The notes: generated from the letters alone by a model not told the origin. Shown: positions 1 to 8,458, counted from the stretch's first letter. The stretch: DNA of 64,000 bases from Larkinella sp051857545 (GCF_051857545.1 NZ_JBPZHB010000006.1:558001-622000), one strand, 5' to 3'. Numbers and translations are program-made.

Positions 1-45
1 TAATTCCCGGGCAATGTCCTTGATGGTAATGTAATGGCGTCGCAT
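1..45 (-). CDS. LacI-family transcriptional regulator, N-terminal fragment (cut by window edge)
   Basis: Read on the minus strand from the ATG at 45, the first 15 codons give MRRHYITIKDIAREL. This matches the start of LacI/GalR regulators, whose helix-turn-helix normally begins with a phrase like TIKDIARELGVSVSTVSRAL. The rest of the gene lies outside the window. It is divergent from the GH109-like gene at 155 with about 109 bases between the start codons. Local sugar-responsive control of the glycosidase and deaminase is therefore plausible, but that is inference. The gap holds an AACGTT core with the central CG typical of LacI operators, but I cannot define an operator with confidence. The identification rests on 15 residues only. 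Confidence 0.6.
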   Translation of the reverse strand, partial: MRRHYITIKDIAREL

Positions 46-154
46 CAGTGGTTTTCGGTAACGTTCTCGCTACTTTATCCGGCAAATTAATTGATTCCGC
101 CAACGAATTCTACTTACTTCGATTCCTGACTGATTCCGCTAGACCCTGATACCC

Positions 155-1552
155 ATGAACAAGAAACGCCGGGATTTTTTAAAACTGACCGGATTGGCCG
201 GCGCCGGACTCACCACCGCGCCGTTCAGCTACGGTTTGCCGACCGTGACCCAGGCCCCGCGCCCACCCAAGCAGACGTTTAACATGTGTGGCTATAGCGC
301 TCCCAAAATCGATACGGTTCGGATCGGTTACATTGGCGTTGGCAACCGGGGCGCCGGGGCGTTGCAGCGCATCGTTCACCTGGAAAACGTAGTCGTTCAG
401 GCGGTGTGTGACATTCGTCCGGAACGCGTCGAGCAGGCCCGGAAGTCGCTGGAAAAAACCGCCCACCGCCCTACCTATTACAGCGGGAAAGCCGATAGCT
501 GGAAAACCCTCTGCGACCGGAAAGACATTGACCTGATTTACATCTGCACACCCTGGAATCTGCACACGCCGATGGCGTTGTACGCGATGGAACAGGGCAA
601 ACACGTAGCCTGTGAAATTCCCATTGCCACGACGGTCGACGACTGCTGGAAACTGGTGGAAACCTCCGAACGAACCAAGCGGCACTGCATGATGCTGGAA
701 AACTGCTGCTACGATTTCTTCGAACTCCTTACGCTGAACATGGCGCGGCAGGGCTTTTTCGGGGAACTGGTTCACGTGGAAGGCGCATATATTCACGACA
801 TTTTCGACTCCTTTTTCGACAAAAGCAAACGCTATGACCTCTGGCGGCTGAAAGAAAACCAGCGCAACGGCAATCTGTATCCGACGCACGGTTTAGGCCC
901 CATTGCGCAGGTGCTCGACATCAACCGGGGTGATCAGATGGATTACCTGGTGGCGATGTCCAGTCAGGATTTTATGATCAGTAAAAAGATCAACGAACTG
1001 GCGGCACAGGATGCTGATTTTAAGCAATTTCAAGGCAAATCATTTCGGGGTAACATGAACACGACCACCATTCGGACCAAAAAAGGCCGAACCATCATGC
1101 TGCAGCACGACGTCAGTTCACCCCGGCCGTATTCCCGGCTTCACCTCGTCAGCGGAACGAAAGCCACTGCCCAGAAATATCCCCTGCCGGGCCGGATTTC
1201 GACGGGCCATGAATGGTTGTCGGAAACCGCCTATCAGGAGCTGGAAAAGAAATACCAGCCGGAAATCGTCAAGCGCGTGGGCGAACTGGCCAAACAGGTC
1301 GGCGGCCACGGCGGCATGGATTTTCTGATGGACTGGCGACTCATCGATTGCCTGCGCAACGGCTTGCCGCTCGATCAGGATGTCTACGATGCCGCGTTGT
1401 GGAGCAGCATCGGGCCGCTCAGCGAATGGTCGGTCGCCCATCGGTCCAACTCCATCGACGTGCCGGATTTCACCGGCGGTTCCTGGAAAACCAATAAACC
1501 GGTCGACATCAGCCTGACCACGGGCGGCACCACCGGCATCAAAGGTCTGTAG
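155..1552 (+). CDS. Gfo/Idh/MocA-family protein, GH109-like glycosidase (probable alpha-N-acetylgalactosaminidase)
   Basis: This 465-residue protein starts with a Tat-like signal (KKRRDFLKLTGLAGAG) and so is probably exported to the periplasm. A Rossmann motif follows, GYIGVGNRGAGALQRIV near residues 58-72. The sequence then continues with CTPWNLHTPMALYAMEQGKHVACEIP, typical of Gfo/Idh/MocA proteins (split here as CTPWNLHTP and GKHVACEIP). Length, Tat signal and the N-R-G triplet of the nucleotide motif fit glycoside hydrolase family 109, which uses bound NAD+ in a redox elimination mechanism to remove alpha-linked GalNAc. Other secreted Gfo/Idh/MocA oxidoreductases have similar architecture, so the substrate is not proven. 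The gene is followed 66 bases later by a NagB-like deaminase, which fits amino-sugar use. Confidence 0.75.
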   Translation: MNKKRRDFLKLTGLAGAGLTTAPFSYGLPTVTQAPRPPKQTFNMCGYSAPKIDTVRIGYIGVGNRGAGALQRIVHLENVVVQAVCDIRPERVEQARKSLEKTAHRPTYYSGKADSWKTLCDRKDIDLIYICTPWNLHTPMALYAMEQGKHVACEIPIATTVDDCWKLVETSERTKRHCMMLENCCYDFFELLTLNMARQGFFGELVHVEGAYIHDIFDSFFDKSKRYDLWRLKENQRNGNLYPTHGLGPIAQVLDINRGDQMDYLVAMSSQDFMISKKINELAAQDADFKQFQGKSFRGNMNTTTIRTKKGRTIMLQHDVSSPRPYSRLHLVSGTKATAQKYPLPGRISTGHEWLSETAYQELEKKYQPEIVKRVGELAKQVGGHGGMDFLMDWRLIDCLRNGLPLDQDVYDAALWSSIGPLSEWSVAHRSNSIDVPDFTGGSWKTNKPVDISLTTGGTTGIKGL

Positions 1553-1618
1553 ACCGGAGGTAATGACGCCCTTCAAACTGACTTTTCTTAAACCCAAAAA
1601 CCGTATTCCATCGTATTC

Positions 1619-2374
1619 ATGAACATTCTGATTTCAAAAACCAGCGAAGAGCTTGGCACCCTTGCGGGAAAAAAGACAGCTGATATCATCCGCCAGGCCA
1701 TTGCCGACCGGGGGCAGGCAAATATCATTCTGGGAACCGGAACCAGCCAGTTCGCAACGCTCGCCCAATTGATTCGGGAAGACATTGACTGGAGCCGCGT
1801 GGTGATGTTCCACCTGGATGAGTACATCGGTCTGCCGATTTCCCACCCAGCCAGTTTTCGCAAATACTTGCAGGAACGGTTTCTGGACAAGGTTTCGCCC
1901 ATAAAAGCCAGCTATCTGATCAACGGTGAAATTGACCCGCAGGAAGAAATCCGGCATTTGGGTGACTTCATCCGTTTGCATCCCATCGACGTCGCCCTGG
2001 TCGGCATTGGCGAAAACGGGCACCTGGCCTTCAACGATCCCCCGGCCGATTTTGAGACGGAAGAACCGTATCTGATCGTCGATCTCGACACGGCCTGCCG
2101 ACGTCAGCAGTTCAACGAGGGCTGGTTTCCGTCGCTGGAAGACGTTCCTGCTCAGGCTATTAGCATGTCAGTTCGGCAAATCATGAAATCGCGGCACATT
2201 ATCTGCTCGGTTCCGGATGCGCGAAAAGCCCAGGCGACCAAAGACACGCTGGAACAACCCATCAGTCCGCTTTTTCCGGCCAGTATTCTACGCTCCCACC
2301 CCGCTTGTTCGCTCTATCTGGATGCGTCTTCGGCCAGCTTGCTGGCGGTAGAAAACGGTCAAAAAGAAGGCTGA
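1619..2374 (+). CDS. nagB: Glucosamine-6-phosphate deaminase/isomerase family protein (NagB-like)
   Basis: The family converts glucosamine-6-phosphate to fructose-6-phosphate and ammonia in the cytoplasm; 6-phosphogluconolactonases share the fold. The 251-residue protein has the family hallmarks: a phosphate loop (ILGTGTSQ near residues 38-45), MFHLDEYIGL (about 62-71) with the catalytic Asp/Glu region, and GIGENGHLAFNDP (about 129-141), the catalytic His segment of true deaminases. It probably shares a transcript with the GH109-like gene 66 bases upstream. The length is near the typical 260-270 residues. A C-terminal lid or allosteric region is not recognisable, so a paralogue acting on another amino-sugar phosphate is possible. 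Confidence 0.8.
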   Translation: MNILISKTSEELGTLAGKKTADIIRQAIADRGQANIILGTGTSQFATLAQLIREDIDWSRVVMFHLDEYIGLPISHPASFRKYLQERFLDKVSPIKASYLINGEIDPQEEIRHLGDFIRLHPIDVALVGIGENGHLAFNDPPADFETEEPYLIVDLDTACRRQQFNEGWFPSLEDVPAQAISMSVRQIMKSRHIICSVPDARKAQATKDTLEQPISPLFPASILRSHPACSLYLDASSASLLAVENGQKEG

Positions 2375-2512
2375 TCGACACCAGCGCAAGGCTCTCCAGA
2401 GTGCTTGTTTCGAGACAAAACCGCCATTTGTACACCCAAACATAAGTCTCTGACAATCAAGTAGTCTGACCCCATCCAATACCCCTTTTCTACAAAAAAG
2501 CTAAAACAGAGC

Positions 2513-2607
2513 GACTTATCCACATTCCCGTGTGGATAAGTCTTGATTTCATCCCATTTGTCCACATCGTTTTTCATCACCAGCTTCCTGATTACCTTTG
2601 TGAATAA
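2513..2607. promoter_or_regulatory. Cluster of four DnaA-box-like 9-mers
   Basis: The intergenic stretch 2375-2619 has no gene. It contains TTATCCACA on the plus strand (2516-2524), the same 9-mer on the minus strand (2531-2539), TTGTCCACA on the plus strand (2558-2566) and TTATTCACA on the minus strand (2599-2607). Three of the four match the bacterial DnaA-box consensus TTATNCACA exactly. The first two form a perfect inverted repeat with 12-bp arms (2513-2524 and 2531-2542) around a 6-base loop. It could be part of a replication origin, a DnaA titration site, or DnaA control of bioF. No DnaN or DnaA gene lies nearby. Confidence 0.55.
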
Positions 2608-2619
2608 TCTGAGAATAAG

Positions 2620-3756
2620 GTGATAAGAGCGGATACTGCGGTGCTGGAATTGCTGGAAAAACGTCGGGAGGCCGGGCTGCTCCGTCGTTTGAAAAAGCCC
2701 GAAAATTTACTTGATTTTTGCTCCAACGATTACCTGGGGCTGGCGCGGTCGGTGGTCTTGCGCGACACCATTGCCTGCGCCGTTGCCAGCCACCCGACCG
2801 GGTTGAACGGGGCCACCGGTTCGCGCTTACTGGCGGGAAATTCGGCCCTGGCCGAAGAGCTGGAAACCGAAATTGCCGCCTTTCACGACGCCGAAGCCGC
2901 CCTGATTTTCAATTCCGGTTATGATGCCAACATTGGCCTGCTGGCCAGCTTGCCCCAACGGGGCGACACCCTGCTGACGGACGAGTTGATTCACGCCAGC
3001 ATGATCGACGGCGCCCGACTGAGTGTTGCCAATCGTTTTAAATTTCGCCACAACGACCTAGAGGATCTTGAAAACCGGCTAAAACGGGCCACCGGCACGG
3101 TTTACGTCGCCATTGAATCGGTGTATTCCATGGACGGCGATCTGGCTCCTTTACTTGAAATCGTTGACTTGTGCGAACGCTACGAAGCCGCACTGATTGT
3201 GGATGAAGCCCACGCAACGGGTGTTTTTGGTGCAAGAGGGACAGGGTTGGTGCAGGCACTCGGTTTGCAAAACCGGGTCTTTGCCCGGGTTCACACCTTT
3301 GGCAAAGCGCTGGGCGTTCATGGAGCGGCTGTGGTTGGATCGGCGGCATTGCGCGATTTTCTGATTAATTTTGCCCGCTCGTTTGTGTATTCGACGGCTT
3401 TGCCTCCGCACAGTTTGCTGGCAATTCAGAGTGTTTACCGGTTTTTGCCGCAAAACCAGCCGCTGATTGACCGATTGCAGGTCTTGCGGACTTATTTTCA
3501 GCAGCAAATTCAGGAACGGCTGCCCCATACGGAATGGACTTCGGTCGAAAGTCCCATTTTAGGGTTGATTGTGCCGGGCAATGACGCGTGCCGGGCGGTG
3601 GCCACGCAACTCCAGCAAGCCGGTTTTGACATCCGGCCCATCGTGAGTCCGACGGTTCCGGCGGGGCGTGAACGATTGCGGATCTGCCTCCATGCGTTTA
3701 ATTCGGAATCAGAAATCGATTCGTTGGTGCAGACGTTAAAATATTTTGGTGGATAG
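2620..3756 (+). CDS. bioF: 8-amino-7-oxononanoate synthase (BioF)
   Basis: The enzyme condenses pimeloyl-thioester with alanine to make 8-amino-7-oxononanoate, the first step of the biotin ring pathway; it is PLP-dependent and cytoplasmic. Visible motifs are DFCSNDYLGLA (about 30-40), the glycine-rich GATGSRLLAGN, IFNSGYDANIG, the substrate-side DELIHASMIDGARLS, VDEAHATGVFG with the PLP-ring Asp and His, and HTFGKALGVHGA with the Schiff-base lysine. The length, 378 residues, is normal. The start is a GTG at 2620; no in-frame ATG fits better, so the exact start is uncertain. It is the first gene of a bioF-bioD-bioA cluster and lies just after the DnaA-box-like cluster. Confidence 0.92.
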   Translation: MIRADTAVLELLEKRREAGLLRRLKKPENLLDFCSNDYLGLARSVVLRDTIACAVASHPTGLNGATGSRLLAGNSALAEELETEIAAFHDAEAALIFNSGYDANIGLLASLPQRGDTLLTDELIHASMIDGARLSVANRFKFRHNDLEDLENRLKRATGTVYVAIESVYSMDGDLAPLLEIVDLCERYEAALIVDEAHATGVFGARGTGLVQALGLQNRVFARVHTFGKALGVHGAAVVGSAALRDFLINFARSFVYSTALPPHSLLAIQSVYRFLPQNQPLIDRLQVLRTYFQQQIQERLPHTEWTSVESPILGLIVPGNDACRAVATQLQQAGFDIRPIVSPTVPAGRERLRICLHAFNSESEIDSLVQTLKYFGG

Positions 3757-3867
3757 GAACACGGCTTGAACGGATGGGACAGATTGGCGCGGATTTTATC
3801 CGTTTTTTACCGGTTTCATCCTTTCAATCCGTTTTCCTATCTCAAACCTGTTAACAAAAAGCTTTGA

Positions 3868-4518
3868 ATGCGTAATCCGTTACAACTGATCGTGGCCGGT
3901 ATTGGCACTGAAATTGGCAAAACCGTGGTGTCGGCCATTGTCGTGGAAGCGTTGCAGGCTGATTACTGGAAACCGGTACAATCCGGCGCGCTCGAAGATT
4001 CGGATCGCGAAACCGTCCGGCGGCTGATTTCCAATCCCGTTAGCCAGTTTCATCCGGAAACCTACCGGTTGCAGGAACCGTTATCACCCCACGCGGCTGC
4101 GGCTATTGACGGAATTGACATTTCGCTGGCAGCCTTTGAATTACCTCAGACACCCAATCATCTGGTGGTTGAACTGGCGGGCGGTTTGATGGTGCCACTG
4201 AATGACCAGGATTTAATAATCGACTTGGTGAAACAATTGAATCTGCCGGTTTTGCTGGTTTCCAAACATTATCTGGGCAGCATCAATCACACCCTCCTGT
4301 CGGTAGAAGCGTTGCAAAACCGCTCTATTCCCATTTTGGGAATCGTCTTTAACGGCCCCGAAACTCCGGCAACCGAAGATTTTATTTTGAACTACACGGG
4401 CTTGACAAGTTTTGGGCGGATTGAGTGGGAAACGGAAGTTACGAATGGGTTTGTCAGTCGGTATGCGATTGACTTGCAGCAAAAATTGAAAGAATACGAT
4501 GGAGGTCTATACGAATGA
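3868..4518 (+). CDS. bioD: Dethiobiotin synthetase (BioD)
   Basis: This ATP-dependent enzyme closes the ureido ring of dethiobiotin from 7,8-diaminopelargonate and CO2. The 216-residue protein begins with the BioD P-loop variant GIGTEIGKTVVS (about residues 12-23), then YWKPVQSG, which carries the conserved Lys-Pro-Val-Gln substrate segment, and VELAGGLMVPL, equivalent to the usual VEGAGGxxxP motif. The canonical GTDTxVGKT is slightly altered. It is separated from bioF by 111 bases holding only degenerate repeat-like sequence (ATCCG-rich). Its 3' end overlaps the start of bioA by 20 bases, which suggests translational coupling. Confidence 0.9.
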   Translation: MRNPLQLIVAGIGTEIGKTVVSAIVVEALQADYWKPVQSGALEDSDRETVRRLISNPVSQFHPETYRLQEPLSPHAAAAIDGIDISLAAFELPQTPNHLVVELAGGLMVPLNDQDLIIDLVKQLNLPVLLVSKHYLGSINHTLLSVEALQNRSIPILGIVFNGPETPATEDFILNYTGLTSFGRIEWETEVTNGFVSRYAIDLQQKLKEYDGGLYE

Positions 4519-5869
4519 AGATAGAACCCTGTCAGGTCCTGAAGACCTGACAGGGTTAAAGAATTTAGCCGAACGCGACCAAGCCGTTATCTGGCATCCG
4601 TTTACGCAGATGCAAACCGCTCCGTTGCCGATTCCCATTGTTCGCGGCCAAGGCACGCTGTTGTTCGCAGAAGACGGAACGACATACATCGATGCGGTTT
4701 CGTCCTGGTGGGTCAATACGCACGGACACAGTCATCCGTATATTGCGGAGAAAGTAGCGAACCAGCTTCACACGCTTGAACACGTCATCTTTGCCGGTTT
4801 TACGCACCAGCCCGCCGTTGAACTGGCCGAGCGGTTGTTACCCATTTTACCAAAGAACCAGAAAAAGGTTTTTTATTCGGATAACGGTTCGACGGCGGTG
4901 GAAGTGGCGCTCAAAATGGCGTTTCAATACTGGCACAACGTGGGAAAACCGCGTCGGAAGGTCATTGCGCTGGAGGACGCCTACCACGGCGACACCTTCG
5001 GAGCCATGGCCGTTAGCGGACGAAGTGCCTTCACGGCCCCATACGTGCCGTTTTTATTCGATGTTGAATACATTCCTACGCCCGTTCCGGGACAGGAGCA
5101 GGCGGCTTTGGATCAGTTGCAAGCGTTGCTGAACGACGATGTGGCGGCTTTTATCTTTGAACCGCTGATTCAGGGAGCGGGCGGTATGGTGATGTACAAA
5201 CCGGAAATTCTGAGTCAGCTCATCGAAATGGCCCGCAGCCACGGCGTGCTGATTATTGCCGATGAAGTGATGACCGGTTTTGGCCGTACGGGGAAACTGT
5301 TTGCTTCGCATCACCTCAGCCACCAACCCGACCTCATGAGTTTATCAAAAGGGCTGACCGGCGGAACGATGGCACTGGGTGTAACGGCCTGTACGAACGA
5401 AATTTACGAAGCCTTCAAATCCGAAGATAAATACAAAACACTTTTCCACGGCCACTCGTTTACGGCCAATCCGCTGGCCTGCACGGCGGCTCTGGCCAGT
5501 CTTGATCTCCTGCTTTCGGACGAAACCCAGGCATCCATTCAGCGAATCAGCCAACGACATGCGGTTTTTGCGGAACAACTCAACCAAAGACCGGGCGTCA
5601 AAAACGTCCGGCAGCGGGGAACGATCCTGGCGTTCGATCTGGATAACGAAGGGCAAACCAGCTCGTATTTCAGCAATATCCGCGATGTGGCTTATCAGTT
5701 TCTGCTCGAACAGGGCGTTTTGATGCGGCCACTGGGGAATGTGCTGTATATTCTGCCACCCTATTGCATTACCGATGACGAGTTGACGGCGGTTTATTCG
5801 GCCATCGATAAATTGCTTCAGTATATCACCCAAAATGAACCATCCCTACGGGACTCATCCCCCAATTAG
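4499..5869 (+). CDS. bioA: Adenosylmethionine-8-amino-7-oxononanoate aminotransferase (BioA)
   Basis: This PLP-dependent class III aminotransferase makes 7,8-diaminopelargonate with S-adenosylmethionine as amino donor. Motifs are WHPFTQMQ (the BioA signature near residue 32), SSWWVNTHGHSHP, YSDNGSTAVEVALKMA, AYHGDTFGAMAVSG, IADEVMTGFGRTG with the PLP Asp, and SLSKGLTGG with the Schiff-base Lys. Oddities lie at both ends. Residues about 10-20 are encoded by a perfect inverted repeat (4525-4557), and the C-terminal NEPSLRDSSPN is encoded by the first copy of the repeat array that starts at 5831. Homologues normally start close to the WHPFTQ segment, so both ends look like repeat-derived extensions. 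Confidence 0.92.
   Translation: MEVYTNEDRTLSGPEDLTGLKNLAERDQAVIWHPFTQMQTAPLPIPIVRGQGTLLFAEDGTTYIDAVSSWWVNTHGHSHPYIAEKVANQLHTLEHVIFAGFTHQPAVELAERLLPILPKNQKKVFYSDNGSTAVEVALKMAFQYWHNVGKPRRKVIALEDAYHGDTFGAMAVSGRSAFTAPYVPFLFDVEYIPTPVPGQEQAALDQLQALLNDDVAAFIFEPLIQGAGGMVMYKPEILSQLIEMARSHGVLIIADEVMTGFGRTGKLFASHHLSHQPDLMSLSKGLTGGTMALGVTACTNEIYEAFKSEDKYKTLFHGHSFTANPLACTAALASLDLLLSDETQASIQRISQRHAVFAEQLNQRPGVKNVRQRGTILAFDLDNEGQTSSYFSNIRDVAYQFLLEQGVLMRPLGNVLYILPPYCITDDELTAVYSAIDKLLQYITQNEPSLRDSSPN
4525..4557. repeat. Perfect inverted repeat inside the 5' end of bioA
   Basis: The arms AACCCTGTCAGGTC (4525-4538) and GACCTGACAGGGTT (4544-4557) are perfectly complementary over 14 bp with a 5-base loop. The CTGACAGGG word is shared with the longer repeat at 8370-8458. 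Here the repeat is in frame in the coding sequence and sits where bioD and bioA overlap. Confidence 0.8.
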
Positions 5870-6104
5870 CAAACACGTTTCCTACAAAATGGTCCCTCCC
5901 TACGGGAAGGATGGTAAAACCGGGGCTCTATGTGAAAATCAAACAATCCCGTAGGGATATTCATTTTGTAGCAACCGCGTCCGCAGAATACCAACAATCC
6001 CGGAGGGATGATTCATTTTGTAGATACATAATAAACTGTCACTATGGAACTTTCCTCTCTGAGCGGGCACTTTTCCTACAAAATGAATTATCCCTACGGA
6101 AAGA
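5831..6104. repeat. Array of five dispersed-repeat copies (CCTACAAAATG ... ATCCCTACGGGA type)
   Basis: The region between bioA and glpF, together with the last codons of bioA, holds five related units. They lie near 5831-5855 (+), 5881-5909 (+), 5945-5971 (-), 5995-6023 (-) and 6075-6103 (+). The shared words are CCTACAAAATG followed a few bases later by ATCCCTACGGGA. Spacing and orientation vary, so this is not a CRISPR array. Short ATCCCTACGGGAT-like repeats are widespread in Bacteroidota genomes (from memory). Nothing else is visible in this gap. Confidence 0.75.
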
Positions 6105-6151
6105 GTGGCAAACGGCAGGGTAAAAGGGCTAGCCTTTAAGTCGAGATCAGA

Positions 6152-6877
6152 TTACAACGCGTACCACCGAATCAGCAAACCGCCCAGAATGGCTCCCACA
6201 ATCGGCCCCACAATGGGCACCCAGGCATAACCCCAATCTGATGACCCTTTGCCGGGAATGGGTAACAGGGTGTGCGCAATACGGGGTCCCAGGTCGCGGG
6301 CGGGATTGATGGCGTAGCCGGTGGTGCCGCCCAGCGAAAGGCCAATGCTCCAAACCAGCACGCCCACCAAATACGGGCCTAAACCGATGGCGATGGTGCC
6401 GAGGGCTTTGGCGGAAATCCCGGCAATGCCGATGATGAGCGCCAGCGTGCCGATGGTTTCACTGATGACATTCCCCAGAGGATGGCGGATGGCCGGATCG
6501 GTGGAAAAAACCGCCAGCTTGGCCCCCGGATCGGGCGTGGCCGCCCAGTGGGGTAAATACTGAAGCCAAACCAGCACCGCACCTAAAAATGCGCCGATGA
6601 GTTGCGCCGGGATATAGGTCGCCATCTTGCTGAAATCACCGGTGGCCACGGCGAAAGCCACGGTAACGGCCGGATTCAGGTGCCCGTCGATGCTGCCGAA
6701 TGCCTTGGCAACGAACACGCCCATCGTGACGGCAAAAGCCCAACCGGTAGTAATGACAATCCAGCCGGATGATTCGCCCTTGGTTTTTTTCAGGACAACG
6801 TTGGCAACCACACCGTCGCCCAATAAAATCAAAATCATGGTTCCAACCAATTCACCAAGGAAGGGAGAAAGCTGCAT
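6152..6877 (-). CDS. glpF: MIP-family channel, glycerol uptake facilitator (aquaglyceroporin)
   Basis: This inner-membrane channel lets glycerol and other small polyols diffuse in. The 241-residue protein has six hydrophobic segments and the two half-helix signatures of the family: HLNPAVTVA near residue 66 and NPARDLGPR near residue 190. The Asp after the second NPAR is the classic mark of glycerol facilitators rather than strict water channels. The length is slightly below E. coli GlpF (281). It stands alone, with no glycerol kinase beside it. It diverges from purB, and the 3' side is the repeat array at 5831-6104. Confidence 0.9.
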   Translation of the reverse strand: MQLSPFLGELVGTMILILLGDGVVANVVLKKTKGESSGWIVITTGWAFAVTMGVFVAKAFGSIDGHLNPAVTVAFAVATGDFSKMATYIPAQLIGAFLGAVLVWLQYLPHWAATPDPGAKLAVFSTDPAIRHPLGNVISETIGTLALIIGIAGISAKALGTIAIGLGPYLVGVLVWSIGLSLGGTTGYAINPARDLGPRIAHTLLPIPGKGSSDWGYAWVPIVGPIVGAILGGLLIRWYAL

Positions 6878-7005
6878 ACAAAAAAGGATGGGTTTAGGGG
6901 TACGGCGAAAAGCCTTATTAAGTCAATAAAATATTCGTTCTGTCATAAAGCCGCCAATATACAGGAATTTTAATAATTGTAGAGAGTGGTTTCGGGTGGT
7001 TCCGT

Positions 7006-7013
7006 TAACTTTG
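7006..7013 (+). promoter_or_regulatory. Bacteroidota-type -7 promoter element of purB
   Basis: TAACTTTG matches the Bacteroidota -7 consensus TAnnTTTG and lies 17 bases before the ATG at 7031. A TTG -33 box at the usual distance is not clear. The element argues that the ATG at 7031, not the in-frame GTG at 6986, is the real purB start, since the GTG lies upstream of the promoter. Confidence 0.5.
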
Positions 7014-7030
7014 CGTTTTCTTTTTTCCCT

Positions 7031-8371
7031 ATGCAACTTTCCGCGCTTACCGCAGTATCCCCCCTCGATGGCCGTTACCGCCGTCAAATTGAACCGCTGG
7101 CTCCGTATTTTTCCGAATGGGGGCTGATCCGCTACCGCATTCGGATTGAGATTGAGTACTTTATCGAACTCTGCGAATTACCGCTACCCCAGTTGAAAGG
7201 CATCGATCATGCGGTTTTTCCAAAATTACGGGCGTTATACGAGAATTTTTCGGAAGCGGATGCGCTGCGGGTGAAAGAAATTGAACGCGAAACCAATCAC
7301 GACGTTAAAGCCGTCGAGTATTTCATCAAGGAAAAGCTCGCTGATCTGAATATTTCTGACCACCTGGAATTTATCCACTTTGGTCTGACGTCGCAGGACA
7401 TCAACAATACCGCCACGCCCCTCCTGCTGAGCGACGCATTGGCCAATGAAATCGAGCCGCAATACCGGGAAGTGTTCATGAAATTGCAGGAGCTGGCGGA
7501 GATGTGGAAAGGCATTCCGATGCTGGCTCGCACCCACGGTCAGCCAGCCTCGCCGACCCGGCTGGGAAAAGAACTGCTGGTTTTTTGTGAACGGATCGAG
7601 AAGCAGCTTTTCATGCTGTCGACCATTCCGGTATCGGCTAAATTTGGGGGCGCTACCGGCAATTTCAATGCGCATTGTGTCGCTTATCCGGACATCGACT
7701 GGAAAAGTTTCGGCGATGATTTTGTGGAAAAACTGGGACTGGAACGCAGTCAGCACACGACCCAAATCGAGCATTACGACATGCTGGCGGCTACGCTCGA
7801 CGCCTTCAAGCGACTGAATACGATTCTGATCGATCTGAACCGCGACATGTGGGCGTACATTTCGATGAACTACTTCAAACAGCAGATCAAAGCGGGGGAA
7901 GTGGGCTCGTCGGCGATGCCGCACAAAGTCAATCCAATCGATTTTGAAAATTCGGAAGGAAATCTGGGGATTGCCAATGCGGTTTTTGAACACCTCTCGG
8001 CCAAGTTGCCGATTTCCCGCCTGCAACGCGACCTGACCGACTCGACGGTTTTGCGGAATCTCGGCGTTCCGTTCGCGCATTCGCTGATTGCCTTGAAATC
8101 GTTGTTGAAAGGCCTGGGAAAACTGCAACTGAACGAAGCTGCCATTCACGCCGATCTGGAAGAGAACTGGGCTGTGGTGGCCGAAGGCATCCAAACCATT
8201 CTCCGGCGCGAGGGCTATCCCAAACCGTATGAAGCCCTGAAGGACTTAACCCGCACGAATGAGAAAATCACGGCGGATACCATCGGCCGGTTTATCGACG
8301 GACTGAATGTGGCGGAAAATGTGAAAACAGAATTACGGGCGATTACGCCGTATAGTTATACCGGGATTTAA
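7031..8371 (+). CDS. purB: Adenylosuccinate lyase (PurB)
   Basis: The enzyme cleaves adenylosuccinate to AMP and SAICAR to AICAR, both with release of fumarate (purine synthesis, cytoplasm). The start MQLSALTAVSPLDGRYRRQ is the E. coli-type PurB N-terminus. The fumarase/aspartase superfamily signature GSSAMPHKVNPIDFENSEG is near residue 295, and TSQDINNTA and RTHGQPASPT supply active-site residues. Length 446 is normal. An in-frame GTG at 6986 would add 15 residues but lies before the promoter. The stop codon is the first part of the inverted repeat at 8370-8458, shared with convergent proC. Confidence 0.95.
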   Translation: MQLSALTAVSPLDGRYRRQIEPLAPYFSEWGLIRYRIRIEIEYFIELCELPLPQLKGIDHAVFPKLRALYENFSEADALRVKEIERETNHDVKAVEYFIKEKLADLNISDHLEFIHFGLTSQDINNTATPLLLSDALANEIEPQYREVFMKLQELAEMWKGIPMLARTHGQPASPTRLGKELLVFCERIEKQLFMLSTIPVSAKFGGATGNFNAHCVAYPDIDWKSFGDDFVEKLGLERSQHTTQIEHYDMLAATLDAFKRLNTILIDLNRDMWAYISMNYFKQQIKAGEVGSSAMPHKVNPIDFENSEGNLGIANAVFEHLSAKLPISRLQRDLTDSTVLRNLGVPFAHSLIALKSLLKGLGKLQLNEAAIHADLEENWAVVAEGIQTILRREGYPKPYEALKDLTRTNEKITADTIGRFIDGLNVAENVKTELRAITPYSYTGI

Positions 8372-8458
8372 CCCTGACAGCGGCCAGCGGCCCTGTCAGC
8401 GGTTTAAATCCCCGTCAATTACAAACCGCTGACAGGGCCGCTGGCCGCTGTCAGGGTT
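8370..8458. repeat. Long inverted repeat between convergent purB and proC (36-bp arms)
   Basis: The arms 8370-8405 and 8423-8458 are perfectly complementary over 36 bp around a 17-base loop. They contain CTGACAGCGGCC and CCCTGTCAGCGG, so each arm is itself partly palindromic. It overlaps the purB stop codon and encodes the last codons of proC (AAACCCTGA on the minus strand). It is placed to act as a two-way transcription terminator, although there is no U-run. Confidence 0.9.

Noticed and set aside
179..889. Long open frame antisense to the GH109-like gene
   Set aside because: It is a shadow of a strongly coding gene; its translation has no family features. The same holds for the many other antisense frames in this moderate-G+C window.
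2359..2580. Minus-strand open frame across the DnaA-box cluster
   Set aside because: It overlaps the nagB-like 3' end, has no recognisable features, and is explained by chance.
5831..6104. Possible CRISPR array
   Set aside because: The units differ in orientation and spacing, spacers are not of constant length, and no cas genes are present.
6986..7030. GTG start 15 codons upstream of purB
   Set aside because: It lies upstream of the TAACTTTG promoter box, and the ATG at 7031 begins exactly at the conserved PurB N-terminus.
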